A DNA stretch of 44,189 nucleotides from Methanomassiliicoccaceae archaeon (GCA_016281925.1 JAEEJP010000095.1:1-44189), one strand, 5' to 3'. Shown: positions 1-8,363, counted from the first letter of the stretch. The notes: generated from the letters alone by a model not told the origin. Made by a program: numbers and translations.

Positions 1-250
1 CTCCCCTCCCGCGCGCCATATATAGATATCTTGCAGGAGGGACTTCCGGGGGCGGGCGTGGCCGCCGTGGGCTCTCCGGCGGCTGCCTCGCCAGGATCCG
101 CGACGGCCGGGGCCGGCAGGGCCGGGAGGCATTCCGCGCGCAATGGTGGGATGCCCACGGCCATCCGGCTGTCCGTGCCGGCGCGGGCGGAGCCGAATGC
201 GCCCCGCCGAACACACGCTGGCCACGGGAAAGGCTGAAATATCCGTAATA

Positions 251-368
251 CGGGCCCAACACTTTCCTCGGGCCTCCGGATCCCCGGTATCGAAGTTAAG
301 CAGAGGCGGTGCTGCGAGGCCGCCGCGGGGCCCGGGATTCTGGGGGTCCCGGAGAGGTGTTTGGCCCG
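251..368 (+). rRNA. 5S rRNA-like sequence (orphan, divergent)
   Basis: About 118 nt, the usual 5S length. The ends (251-262 and 357-368) pair as a long terminal helix with one mismatch and are followed by TTTT. Inside are GGATCCCC and CGAAGTTAAGC, which match the 5S region from helix III to loop B, and then GGTGCTG...GCCG...CGGGA, which matches the loop E and helix IV/V signature. The loop C segment is about 6 nt shorter than usual, so the molecule is divergent or may be a pseudogene. An unlinked 5S gene is normal in Thermoplasmata. No 16S or 23S is present in the window. Confidence 0.5.
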
Positions 369-382
369 TTTTACAAGTATTT
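335..382 (+). repeat. Direct repeat copy 1 (3' part of the 5S-like sequence plus downstream TATA-like tract)
   Basis: This stretch is repeated about 132 bp downstream with very few changes. It covers the 3' third of the 5S-like sequence, the TTTTACAAG tract and a following GTATTT. The flanks diverge in both directions. Confidence 0.8.
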
Positions 383-466
383 AAGCATTCCCGCATAGCT
401 AGCAGTGTTTGATCCGGCGCCGCCTGCGCAAGGTTCTCAGGCCATCGCGGCGACCAGATCCAAGCG

Positions 467-514
467 GGGTTCTGGGGGCCCCGGAGAGGTGTTTGGCCCG
501 TTTTACAAGTATTT
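467..514 (+). repeat. Direct repeat copy 2 (5S 3'-end fragment)
   Basis: Nearly identical to 335-382, including GGAGAGGTGTTTGGCCCG followed by TTTTACAAGTATTT. No GTTAAGC-type 5' half precedes it, so it cannot fold as a full 5S rRNA. It is probably a remnant of a partial tandem duplication, although a short RNA gene sharing this 3' end is possible. Confidence 0.75.
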
Positions 515-1018
515 CTAATTACCCCTATAGCCAGCATGTGTTTTGTTTGGCGCCGACGACGGCGATATCCGGCGCACAGGCGGCACGCGTCCTGCGGGGC
601 GGCCAGACGGCGACTGGTCCGGGGCCATGGTGGATCCGTCCGAAATCGCCGCGCGTCAGGGCCCCCGGCGACCACATCCGCCCCCGGGAAAACCCCCCGA
701 AAACCCCTCTGCAAAATATCTATATATGGCGCGCGGGAGAGTGGTGTGGGTTGTGTGTGGCCCCGATCGCCTGGCTCGGCCGGAGAACCCACATTCGCCC
801 CCTCATCCGCCCTCCTGCGCAAGGACGATAGGAATAACGAGCGTGCGGCAGCGCCGATACCGATGCGGAGCGCTTCCATCCGCCTTTCCGGGGCGGCCTC
901 TACCATTGCTATTCCTGCCGGCGGCCGCGTTCTTCGATCCGCCGAGGCATGCGTTGTCAATGTGCGTATCCGTACCCATGTGCATTTCCGCACGGACAGC
1001 CTTATCTCAGGAGCCCCT
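515..1018. other. Gene-poor stretch without a recognised gene
   Basis: GC-rich sequence with long stop-free frames in several phases, none of which reads as a recognisable protein. It contains the right arm of the inverted repeat (709-738). The last 20 bases carry the ribosome binding site of the next gene. I see no tRNA, transposase or CRISPR here. Confidence 0.6.
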
Positions 1019-1225
1019 ATGCTTATAGCTATGACATTCGAGTTCCACAGGAACCATTACGTGTCACGCCGCGGGCCCAGCGACGCGGCCGTGACCGTGA
1101 GGATGCCGAAGTCGCTCAGCAGCGACCTCAGCGCCCTGACCCTGGCGTACGAGGAGCCGAAGTACTCCGTCCTCCTGCGCATAATCGAAGGGTACGTCGA
1201 CTCCCACCAGGGCGACGTCGCCTAG
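1019..1225 (+). CDS. Small ribbon-helix-helix (RHH/CopG-like) DNA-binding protein
   Basis: Sixty-eight residues. The core reads as an RHH fold: a short strand with VTVRMP, a helix beginning KSLSSDL, and a second helix around YSVLLRIIEGYV. RHH proteins dimerise and bind operators, often as autoregulators of mobile or toxin-antitoxin loci. ATG 1019 is chosen because AGGAG lies about 7 nt upstream; ATG 1031 is also possible. It ends in TAG, which almost no other gene here uses, and the same frame stays free of TAA/TGA down to the recombinase-like gene. If TAG is sense in this organism, the protein would continue at least to a CGA in the next small ORF. Confidence 0.65.
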   Translation: MLIAMTFEFHRNHYVSRRGPSDAAVTVRMPKSLSSDLSALTLAYEEPKYSVLLRIIEGYVDSHQGDVA

Positions 1226-1237
1226 GGGAGGTGGCGG

Positions 1238-1387
1238 ATGGCCCATTACAGCCCCGGCGGATGGGGCGGGGAAGCCGGAGGGAAGGCCCGCTGCGATGCG
1301 TCAGACGAGCGCCGAAAGCGGGCATGCATTCCGCATCAGGAAGGCCCCCATCCTCGGACCGCTTTCCGATGGCGCTTCGCCGCTTAG
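1238..1387 (+). CDS. Possible 49-aa ORF behind a strong ribosome binding site
   Basis: GGGGAGGTGG ends 3 nt before ATG 1238, one of the best Shine-Dalgarno matches in the window. The ORF runs 49 codons to a TAG. Its sequence is Gly/Arg-rich with two Cys and resembles no family I know. Codon 26 is CGA, a codon that genuine genes here avoid, so the peptide may end after 25 residues or the ORF may be spurious. It lies in frame with the RHH gene upstream. Confidence 0.25.
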   Translation: MAHYSPGGWGGEAGGKARCDASDERRKRACIPHQEGPHPRTAFRWRFAA

Positions 1388-1669
1388 CCAAGCCCCCACA
1401 ACTTTCCGGGCCGGCCACATATCTGGAGCTGCCGCGTACGAATGGCGGCGTTTGACGACGATCCGGCCGGAAATGCGGCTGCCGTTTGGCATGCGCAAGA
1501 CGATCCTTGCCTTCCGCTTAAATCCTAGAAACTCCGCTCACCCCGCCATGGCATTCACAGTCATGTCTACATGTGTGTCAGAGATGGACGACGGGCGCGT
1601 CGGTGCGCTCATGAGAGAGGGGCACCGCATGCCCCGCAGCGACGCCGAGCCACGCCCGGAGGCGGCATC
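1388..1669. other. Intergenic stretch before the recombinase-like gene
   Basis: No recognisable gene. The frame shared by the RHH and recombinase-like genes is interrupted only by TAG (1526-1528) in this interval. The last bases (CCCGGAGGCGGC) form the ribosome binding site for ATG 1670. Confidence 0.5.
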
Positions 1670-2686
1670 ATGACAGGGGCTAGTGCAGCGGCCGGTCCTT
1701 CCAGCGGAGAGCGGAATGTCACTTCCACCGGCTTCGGTGGGCCGTCCCCGGCGGCAGCGGGCTGGGACGCGTCCGAGATTGAGTGCATGCTCATCGATTC
1801 GATAGCAGACGAGCACGGCGTGAGCGAGCTATACAGGGAGCACATCAGGGACGTCGTGGAGGCGATGGGGCTCTTCGGGATGGGCAAAGACCCTCGCGAG
1901 ATCAGCGCGGACGACATGAAGGGATTCGTCAGGAAATATCTGGGGCGCGATGCCTGCCGCTACAGGGAGGCCTATGTGAGGTCTTGGGAGCAGCTTCAGA
2001 CATTCATCTACTGCCTAGGGCACCTGGGCAATTACGCCGGCTATGAAACTATGTGCGCGCTTTTCCTGCACTGCTCCCCCCAGTGGCTGTCCGAGGTCCA
2101 GGTGAGGAGGCTCCTCGAATCAGGCATGACGCCCCTCCAGCGGCTCCTGGTCACGTTCCAGCTGCAGATGGCGATGGGCCTCGAAGAAATAGCCTCGCTG
2201 GGCAAATTGGATGAAGACACCACTACGATCACCATTCCTTACAATTATCGCTGCTGGTTCGACAGAACCGTGCCGATGACCAGTGGGGCCACCGATGCCC
2301 TGGCCGAATGGAACGTGCATCGCAAGCTCATATGCGACGGCCTCCAAAAGGCCGACCCGCATTGGAAGGATCCGGGCCGCCTGATCCTGGGCGAAGGGAT
2401 GAAATCCGGCCAGAGCCCCGGGGAGACGGACGACAGCATCCTCGGCATCTGCCGGGAGGCGCTGAGGGACCTGGGCGAGAGCGTCGCCATCGACCTTAGC
2501 GGGGACGTCCTCCGCAGGACAAGCGCAAGGGCGATGGTCCTCGCGGGCACCGATGCCGGCGTCGTGTCTGTGGTCACCGGCATCGACATCCAGGAGTGGC
2601 TTGAAGACGACGAATGCAAGGATTTGCCTTCGATAAGTCCATCCGAGCTGGTCAGGCTCCCCGAGGCCCTGGGAAAGGGCAGATGA
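1670..2686 (+). CDS. Degenerate tyrosine recombinase/integrase-like protein
   Basis: 338 residues; GGAGG lies about 7 nt before ATG 1670. The N-terminal 130 residues are helical like a core-binding (SAM-like) domain. The C-terminal half follows the catalytic domain of tyrosine recombinases. However, the first catalytic Arg (usually in GLRxSE) is replaced in AMGLEEIASL. The second-Arg box is recognisable as VLRRTSARAMVLAG, but the His before it reads Asp (GDVLRRT), and no nucleophilic Tyr is obvious near the end. I infer a recombinase-fold protein that has lost strand-exchange chemistry, possibly a DNA-binding or regulatory relic. It may once have acted on the inverted repeat nearby. The codon use matches the host, so transfer is not recent. 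Confidence 0.55.
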   Translation: MTGASAAAGPSSGERNVTSTGFGGPSPAAAGWDASEIECMLIDSIADEHGVSELYREHIRDVVEAMGLFGMGKDPREISADDMKGFVRKYLGRDACRYREAYVRSWEQLQTFIYCLGHLGNYAGYETMCALFLHCSPQWLSEVQVRRLLESGMTPLQRLLVTFQLQMAMGLEEIASLGKLDEDTTTITIPYNYRCWFDRTVPMTSGATDALAEWNVHRKLICDGLQKADPHWKDPGRLILGEGMKSGQSPGETDDSILGICREALRDLGESVAIDLSGDVLRRTSARAMVLAGTDAGVVSVVTGIDIQEWLEDDECKDLPSISPSELVRLPEALGKGR

Positions 2687-3390
2687 GGGCTGCGTCCGGG
2701 CGGGCCGGGCCCCGCAACTCCCCCGAAGGAGACGGCGCGCGCCCTATCAGCCCTTCCGGCAAACACCGGCAGGATGGGCGCCTTCCCGCCCCATCCCTGC
2801 AGCTTCCGCGGCCCTTCGGCCACGGTTCCGCAAGCGATTCGACTCGTCCGCCGAATCCCGAAAGCGCCGGGCCGCATTGCCGTCATATTTTGCTTCCCAT
2901 GAGACCGGCAGCGCTTCACGACGCCCGGCCCCCGGCCCCGGACTCAGCGGATCTGATCCAGGCCAATAACGAATCGAAACAAGCTCACAGGCAGTCTTCC
3001 GGCCTCTAATCCCAATCGCCCCCGCGTACTGCCGGCGGACGCGCATCCAGATGCTTATGGCGCGCGGCAAGGGCGAACGCTGTGCCGCGGGGCGATCCGG
3101 CGCGGGACTATACCCACGAACTCGTGCGGGTCTTCACAAACGGTACGGCCTCTGATTTGCCATATACCCGGAGCATTCCCAGCACAGTTAAATCCTGCGC
3201 ACGAGATTCGAGCGCATGCTCGGAAGCCCATAGGCCGCCGTCCAGGCAGACAGCAATGGATTCTCCCGCTACGCTCCGATTCCTATTCTCGGCGGGGACA
3301 TGAGAACCGGCTGCCCTGAGGAATGGGACACGGCGTGCCCGGCCGAACTTAGGCGTGATGCAAACAGAAGCAGCAATTGCAGGTGAAAAA
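2687..3390. other. 700-bp intergenic region, nothing recognised
   Basis: GC-rich sequence between the recombinase-like gene and the LRR gene. I find no convincing protein or tRNA. AGTTAAATCC near 3186-3195 is a possible TATA element about 200 nt before the LRR start. AATTGCAGGTGAAAAAATG at the right end supplies the ribosome binding site of the LRR gene. A structured RNA cannot be excluded. Confidence 0.5.
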
Positions 3391-6018
3391 ATGAGAACGA
3401 AAACGATGGCATTCGCGGTTGTCGCGGTGGTCCTCATGCTCATGTCGCCGCTGGCGGACGTGGGCGACGGGGCTGATGCCGCCGCCACGAAGGATCCGGC
3501 GCCGGTTCCGGCTCCCAAAGATTACATGTACGCCATAAGCACCGACGAAAACAACGCCGAGATAAAGAGCGTCAGGGCGTCCGAGGGCGGCTCCGCTCTG
3601 AGGCAGATATCCGGCGCGAGAACTAGCGGGGGCGCCTCCAGCATCTCCGATTTCTGGGCGTTCGATAAGGAGACGGGCATGGGGCCCTTCAACTCGTTCT
3701 ACGCGGCGGTGAACCTGGACGGCCGCTCGCCCAGCGACAGCGGCGAGACGAAGCTGAACGACGGGGCCGGGACGATCGCATTTGTCCTGGACCCGTATGA
3801 TCTGTCCAAGACTCTGAAGGGGACCGCGTTCGCCGGCTCGTACAACATCGTGCTGGTCGTCCCCACCGTCTACTGGAAATCAAGTTCGACGACCCTGTAC
3901 ATGTCAAGCTCGCCGAGCTACACGGCCGGCACATCCACCGTGAGCGGGATGGTCGCATACGCGCACACCGCGACCTCCGGCGGCTCCTCCACGGTTTTCC
4001 CTTACCTGGGGATAGGCGTCTACGAGGCGTCAGTATCGGACGGGAAGCTTCTGTCCGCCAGCGGAGTGACCCCCTGGGCCGGCGCGACCTGCGACCAGTA
4101 CAAGTTGTACGCCGACGTAAACCTTGTCCCGGCCGCCAACTCGGACTACCAGCAGTGGAACTTCTGGCAGTGGACCCTTTACAAGATGATGTCGTACACG
4201 GTGATGGGGACCAAGAACTCGCAGAAGATGCTCGGCAGCGGCCCAGTTAGCAATCACTCGGTGTCCAAGACCGGGCTCGCCGACAGGGCCGGCCCCTACG
4301 CGGACGCCACGTCCTCTTATTCCAAGCTGTTCATCGAGAACTCCTGGGGATCGCTGTTAGAGTTCGTCGGGGGCACATACCTCAGCGGCAGCAACGGCTC
4401 TTTGGTCTTGCATGCGGACAACACATTGGGCGGTTCCAAACTGGGGAGCCAGAAGGCCGTGTCTGGAACTTCATTCCCTAAAGACGGCTATATCTCAGCG
4501 ACTTTTTCGGACTCTTTATTTTGGGATTTCCCCAAGTCAAGCAGTGGAACTTATGACTCTTTCTCCCAGCCCGGAGATTATGTCTTGTCCTACTCCGGCT
4601 CGTGCTGCCTGATTGTCGGTGGCCTCTGGAACTACGGTTCCTACGCCGGTGTCGCCAACGCCGCCGCCATCCGCAGCCTGTCGTACTCGGACTCGTACGT
4701 CGGGACTCGCGTGGCCTATATGATTGCCGCCGATGCAGTGGCCCCTATCGACGGCGCCGCCAAGGTCGGGGACAGGTTTTCCTCAGGCGGACTGGTCTTC
4801 GAGATCGATTCCATAAGGCCCAGCACGGCTTTCGTGGCGGGGTACGAGGGGAGTCCCGTCTCCCTGGAGGTCCCGGCCCGCGTCGATTACTGCGGGCTCT
4901 CGTTCGAGGTCACGGGCATAGGGATCAAGGCGTTCTACGGGTGCAAGACCCTGGTATCCGCGGATCTGGGAGGTGTCTCCACCATAGGGTCCAGGGCCTT
5001 CGCCCAGTGCGCCAGGCTGACGACCGTCGACGTCGGCGGGGACGTGAAGGCGATACACTCCTATGCCTTCTATTCCTGCGCCAAGCTCGCGAGCATAAAC
5101 CTCGAGGACTCCGGCAGGACCCTGAAGACCATCGGAAAGGACGCCTTCGCCGGTTGTGGCTCGCTGGCCAGGATATGCATGCCCTCGTCGCTGTCCGAGA
5201 TCAACGCGAGCGTCTTCTCGCTGCCGTTCGCGGATTCCGACGGGGAGACGCTGAGCGCGGACGCGAAGACCCTCCGCGGCTACTTCTACCAGGAGTCCGG
5301 CGGGAAGTTCGTGCGCGTGTCCAATCCCGGGGCCGGCATGAGGTTCTCCTCGGGCGACCTGGAGTACGAGGTTATCTCCTCCGCTCCCGCTTGCGCCGCG
5401 GTCGTCGGCCACGCCGACGGCATCAGATCCGTGGCCGTCCCGGATTCCGTCCCATACGGCGGGCAGGCCTACGACGTCGTCGCCATAGGGGGCGGGGCGT
5501 TCTCCGGGTGCGTCACCCTCCTGCATGCGGACCTCGGGAGCGTGGATACAGTCGGGGCCAAGGCCTTCTATGGATGCTCGAAGCTCAGGGACGTCTCGAT
5601 GGAGGGCGCCAAGAGCATCGGGATGAAGGCCTTCGCCATGTGCCGCTCCCTGTCCTCGGTGGGGCTCGGCGATTCCCTCCGGACCGTCGGGGCCTACGCC
5701 TTCTCCTTCTGCTACTCCCTGGGCGGGTTCTCGGCGGAGGGAGCCAAGATCTCATCGATAGGGGCCTACGCCTTCTATGCGTGCAGCGGCCTCGCGGACG
5801 TCGACACATGCAACGCGACCACCATAGGCAAGCTCGCGTTCGCCACCGGCGACCCCATGCTGGGCATAGCCTTCGGCAGCGACCTGGCCTCCGTGGGCGA
5901 GGATGCGTTCAGGGGCATCGTGTTCCGCGACGGCGGCAGCGATCTGGGGCACGACGCCGACTCCCTCAGGGGCCTCTCGTTCTCGTACGAGGGCGGGGCC
6001 CTGGCGGCAGTCCATTGA
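3391..6018 (+). CDS. Large secreted BspA-type leucine-rich-repeat protein
   Basis: 875 residues. ATG 3391 is preceded by AGGTGA and gives a clean Sec signal peptide: MRTKTM, then a hydrophobic stretch, with likely cleavage near ADA-AATK. Residues about 30-455 are Ser/Thr/Gly/Tyr-rich, beta-like and unassigned. Residues about 458-640 and 650-860 are two blocks of BspA/LRR_5 repeats with the recurrent AFxxCxxL pattern (for example KAFYGCKTLV, YAFSFCYSL). No C-terminal membrane anchor is visible, so it is released or held non-covalently. Such proteins are thought to mediate adhesion in host-associated microbes; that role is an inference here. It has its own terminator hairpin downstream and looks monocistronic. 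Confidence 0.9.
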   Translation: MRTKTMAFAVVAVVLMLMSPLADVGDGADAAATKDPAPVPAPKDYMYAISTDENNAEIKSVRASEGGSALRQISGARTSGGASSISDFWAFDKETGMGPFNSFYAAVNLDGRSPSDSGETKLNDGAGTIAFVLDPYDLSKTLKGTAFAGSYNIVLVVPTVYWKSSSTTLYMSSSPSYTAGTSTVSGMVAYAHTATSGGSSTVFPYLGIGVYEASVSDGKLLSASGVTPWAGATCDQYKLYADVNLVPAANSDYQQWNFWQWTLYKMMSYTVMGTKNSQKMLGSGPVSNHSVSKTGLADRAGPYADATSSYSKLFIENSWGSLLEFVGGTYLSGSNGSLVLHADNTLGGSKLGSQKAVSGTSFPKDGYISATFSDSLFWDFPKSSSGTYDSFSQPGDYVLSYSGSCCLIVGGLWNYGSYAGVANAAAIRSLSYSDSYVGTRVAYMIAADAVAPIDGAAKVGDRFSSGGLVFEIDSIRPSTAFVAGYEGSPVSLEVPARVDYCGLSFEVTGIGIKAFYGCKTLVSADLGGVSTIGSRAFAQCARLTTVDVGGDVKAIHSYAFYSCAKLASINLEDSGRTLKTIGKDAFAGCGSLARICMPSSLSEINASVFSLPFADSDGETLSADAKTLRGYFYQESGGKFVRVSNPGAGMRFSSGDLEYEVISSAPACAAVVGHADGIRSVAVPDSVPYGGQAYDVVAIGGGAFSGCVTLLHADLGSVDTVGAKAFYGCSKLRDVSMEGAKSIGMKAFAMCRSLSSVGLGDSLRTVGAYAFSFCYSLGGFSAEGAKISSIGAYAFYACSGLADVDTCNATTIGKLAFATGDPMLGIAFGSDLASVGEDAFRGIVFRDGGSDLGHDADSLRGLSFSYEGGALAAVH

Positions 6019-6043
6019 AACGGGGCTCCGGCCCTTCCTTTAT

Positions 6044-6067
6044 GCCCCGGGAGATCGTCCCCGGGGC
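6044..6067 (+). terminator. Hairpin after the LRR gene
   Basis: GCCCCGGG and CCCGGGGC form an 8-bp GC stem around an 8-nt loop, 26 bp after the LRR stop codon. No strong T-run follows. Confidence 0.55.
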
Positions 6068-6184
6068 AATCACCATCGTCTTCGTCCCATAGGCCCCAAT
6101 ACAGAAAGATCGTCGTGTTTATGCCTTTGAGTCGATTCCATATTCCCAAAGATTAAATTTGGAGGCTGCTCTGGCATCATCGTA

Positions 6185-6907
6185 ATGTCTCTGGACGTTG
6201 TCGTATTCTTGCCTCCTGGCCCCTCGCTCTCCGAGCTCGAGCTCAGCATCGCCAAAAGATACACCGGCAGCGACGTCCTATTCGTGGTTTGCGGGTCGAA
6301 GGAGAAGTGCGACCATCTCAAGGGATATTTCGGATCGTTTCCCCTCTATCACGCCAACATCGTCGGGATCCAGGAGCAGGATTATCCCAGGCTTTCGGGA
6401 TTCTTGGCGCAGAACCTTTCGGGTCCCGGTTCCGAGGTAGACATAACCTTCGCCCCGCCTTATCTGGCCGCCTCCGTGGCTCTGACTGCCAAGGCCGCGG
6501 AAGGCAGGGTGGTGGTCACATCAGGCGACGGCTCCGTGGCGGAGGTGGGGCCCCCGAAGATAGACTATGGGTCCCTCGACTACGACGACATCCTCATCCT
6601 TCGCAAGGTTTCCCTCGGAATCAGCGATTCTTCCTCCTTGGCAGAAGAGACCGGCATAAATTACAAGACCCTGTCCAGAAGGCTCTCCCGGCTGTCGGCA
6701 GAGGGGTTCCTAGAATGCAGCGGGGGCCGCCCCAAACGCTACACCACGACGGAGGCCCAGTCGGTGATGGCATCCCTGTCGCGCCCCCGCCCCCGCCCCG
6801 GCGACTACAACAAGGTAGCGTCGATTGAAGAGGGCAAATGCTGGACCCTCTACGACATGGAGATCGTCCTTGACCGCAGCCTCTCCTCGAAGGGCGAAAA
6901 AGAATGA
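6185..6907 (+). CDS. CARF-like N-domain plus winged-helix transcriptional regulator
   Basis: 240 residues. A TATA-like GATTAAATTT lies about 30 nt before ATG 6185, so the mRNA is probably leaderless. Residues 1-120 look like a Rossmann-type alpha/beta domain: strand VVVFLPPG, and VDITFAPPYLAAS at the place where CARF regulators carry their ligand loop. The typical G-G-T or S-A-G-T motif is absent. Residues about 128-200 are a winged helix (LAEETGINYKTLSRRLSRL recognition region, EGFLECSGGRPKRY wing). By analogy with DUF6293/Csa3-like proteins it may sense a nucleotide-type ligand, but there is no CRISPR in the window. The 9086-9919 protein has the same architecture with the motif intact. Confidence 0.65.
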   Translation: MSLDVVVFLPPGPSLSELELSIAKRYTGSDVLFVVCGSKEKCDHLKGYFGSFPLYHANIVGIQEQDYPRLSGFLAQNLSGPGSEVDITFAPPYLAASVALTAKAAEGRVVVTSGDGSVAEVGPPKIDYGSLDYDDILILRKVSLGISDSSSLAEETGINYKTLSRRLSRLSAEGFLECSGGRPKRYTTTEAQSVMASLSRPRPRPGDYNKVASIEEGKCWTLYDMEIVLDRSLSSKGEKE

Positions 6908-7420
6908 CGGTCGGGCCTTGCCCTCCATCGGCATCAGTCTCGGCCATTGCCGTGGATGCTTTGCGGCCATTTCTGTGGGGCCCATCCGCCTGTGATTCGG
7001 CTCGGGCCCAGATCGGCCGTCGTTTCAGACAATCCTGGCGGCTGCCATGCCGAGGCCCACGCCCCAAGGCCGCAGGGGCCCGTTCCATTGTCTCTCGGAC
7101 AGGCCGGCCTCCTGCCAGGGACGCCGCATTGATGCGTTCCTCTATCTTCCTGCCGATGGGCTTCGGTGAGGCTGCGCCCAGCGTCGCGCCTGAATTCCGT
7201 CCTCATCTGCCGGTCGTCGGGGCGTCTCGGGCCGTCAGATCCCCACAGTTGGATGCATGGCCATCGTCCGAAACCCGAGGGTTCGCATCGGTTTGTTCGC
7301 CACGGTCTGATTTGTTTCTGTAAAAAAAATGTAAAAATGCTTCGGCAGCCATTCCTCAGAAGCTTGACTTTTCTCTTATAGTATATAATAATTTAGCGAT
7401 ATTATATATAGAAAGAATGG
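6908..7420. other. 510-bp intergenic region, nothing recognised
   Basis: The first 400 bp are GC-rich and the last 100 bp (from about 7318) are sharply AT-rich, with A-runs and TATATAATAATTTAG. I looked for RNase P and SRP RNA signatures on both strands and did not find them. It lies downstream of both the regulator gene and the minus-strand tRNA-Thr. The AT-rich part may act as the 3' region of the tRNA gene. Confidence 0.5.
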
Positions 7421-7494
7421 AGCCACTTGAGGAATTCGAATCCCCGACCTGCTGATTACAAGTCAGCCGCACTACCGGGCTATGCAAAAGTGGC
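7421..7494 (-). tRNA. tRNA-Thr (anticodon TGT)
   Basis: Complete cloverleaf on the minus strand: acceptor GCCACTT/AAGTGGC, D arm, anticodon stem GCTGA/TCAGC enclosing loop CTTGTAA, T arm with GATTCGAAT, discriminator T as expected for Thr. CCA is not encoded. A TATA-like TATATGCGG lies upstream (near 7520). Confidence 0.97.
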
Positions 7495-7638
7495 GTCAAG
7501 CCGTCGTATATCGATTCCGCATATATGCTTTTCTTATCGTCTGGGCCCCTGAATGCAATCTGTCCGGTTTCCGATATATTTAAGAGAAGTGATGGTATCG
7601 CTGACTCATCCAATTCATTCGAATCAAGGTGTATTTAT

Positions 7639-8343
7639 ATGGCAGACGAAGCAAAGAGGCTCATCCGTTTCAATTTCAGATCGTATCTCGCAGATGAAGA
7701 CAGGCTCTACGACACCAACATCGCAGAGGCTGCCAAAGAGGCAGGGATCTACAACGAGAAGTACCCTTACGAACCCGTCGCCCATATCACCGGGACCGAC
7801 AGGCTCTTCAAGGATCTTGAAGACGCCCTTTCCGCTGCCGAGATCGGCAAAGAGTACGAAGTCACCATCCCCTGCGAGAGGGCGGCCGGTGCGAGGAACC
7901 CCAAGAATGTTGAGTACTACCCCCTCAAGAACTTCCTCAAGGAGGATCAGTACCCCCAGCCCGGGATGACCGTCAACATTGGGAACAAAAAAGGCACCAT
8001 CGCTTCCGTCGGTGCCGGGCGTGTCAAAGTCGATTTCAACAACCCCCTCGCCGGCCACGACCTGATGTACAAGTTCACCGTCACCGAGGAGATCACCGAC
8101 CCTGTCGAGAAAGCGAAGGCAGTCGTTGAGGCCGATTTCTCTATGGCCGACGGATTCGAGTTCGAGGTAGCGGAAGACAAAGTCCTCGTCAAGGAGCCCG
8201 ATCTCTGCAAATACGACAACAACTGGGCCATCGCCAAATATAAGGTAGTCGCCGACCTGAGGTCCGTCTTCGGCATCGACAGAATCGAGTTCCTGCAGGT
8301 CTGGGACATCCCCAAGAAAGCTGCCGAAGAAAAGAAAGAGTGA
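7639..8343 (+). CDS. FKBP-type peptidyl-prolyl isomerase (archaeal long/SlyD-like)
   Basis: 234 residues. It folds and chaperones proteins in the cytoplasm by prolyl cis-trans isomerisation. The N-terminal ~150 residues follow archaeal long FKBPs: NFRSYLADEDRLYDTN, an insert-in-flap domain around KEYEVTIPCERAAGARN, and the hallmark GRVKVDFNNPLAGHDLMYKF. A C-terminal domain of ~85 residues and a charged tail (KKAAEEKKE) follow. ATG 7639 is preceded by AAGGTG; a TATA-like GATATATTTAAG lies about 65 nt upstream. Codon choice is strongly biased, suggesting high expression. Confidence 0.93.
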   Translation: MADEAKRLIRFNFRSYLADEDRLYDTNIAEAAKEAGIYNEKYPYEPVAHITGTDRLFKDLEDALSAAEIGKEYEVTIPCERAAGARNPKNVEYYPLKNFLKEDQYPQPGMTVNIGNKKGTIASVGAGRVKVDFNNPLAGHDLMYKFTVTEEITDPVEKAKAVVEADFSMADGFEFEVAEDKVLVKEPDLCKYDNNWAIAKYKVVADLRSVFGIDRIEFLQVWDIPKKAAEEKKE

Positions 8344-8363
8344 GCCTCCGGCCCGCCAATAAC

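Larger units (their letters stand above)
7..738. repeat. 30-bp near-perfect inverted repeat (arms 7-36 and 709-738)
   Basis: The left arm (7-36) and the reverse complement of the right arm (709-738) agree at 29 of 30 positions. The single difference is C30. Each arm contains the TATA-like core CCATATATAGATAT next to a GC-rich CGCGCG block. The arms enclose about 670 bp that hold the 5S-like sequence and its partial duplicate. The arms could be ends of a non-autonomous mobile element, a recombination site for the degenerate recombinase nearby, or two copies of a promoter in opposite orientation. No transposase is seen between the arms. Confidence 0.85.

Noticed and set aside
409-831. 140-aa open frame in the 5S-like repeat region
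   Set aside because: Spans the direct repeat and the inverted-repeat arm, has no ribosome binding site, and its composition is non-coding.
1019-1225. TAG at 1223-1225 as a pyrrolysine codon of the RHH protein
   Set aside because: The sequence after it begins with a strong ribosome binding site and does not extend the RHH fold; kept only as a possibility.
4602-6092. 496-aa open frame overlapping the LRR gene
   Set aside because: Arg-rich out-of-frame shadow of the BspA-type repeats; no start signals and no family.
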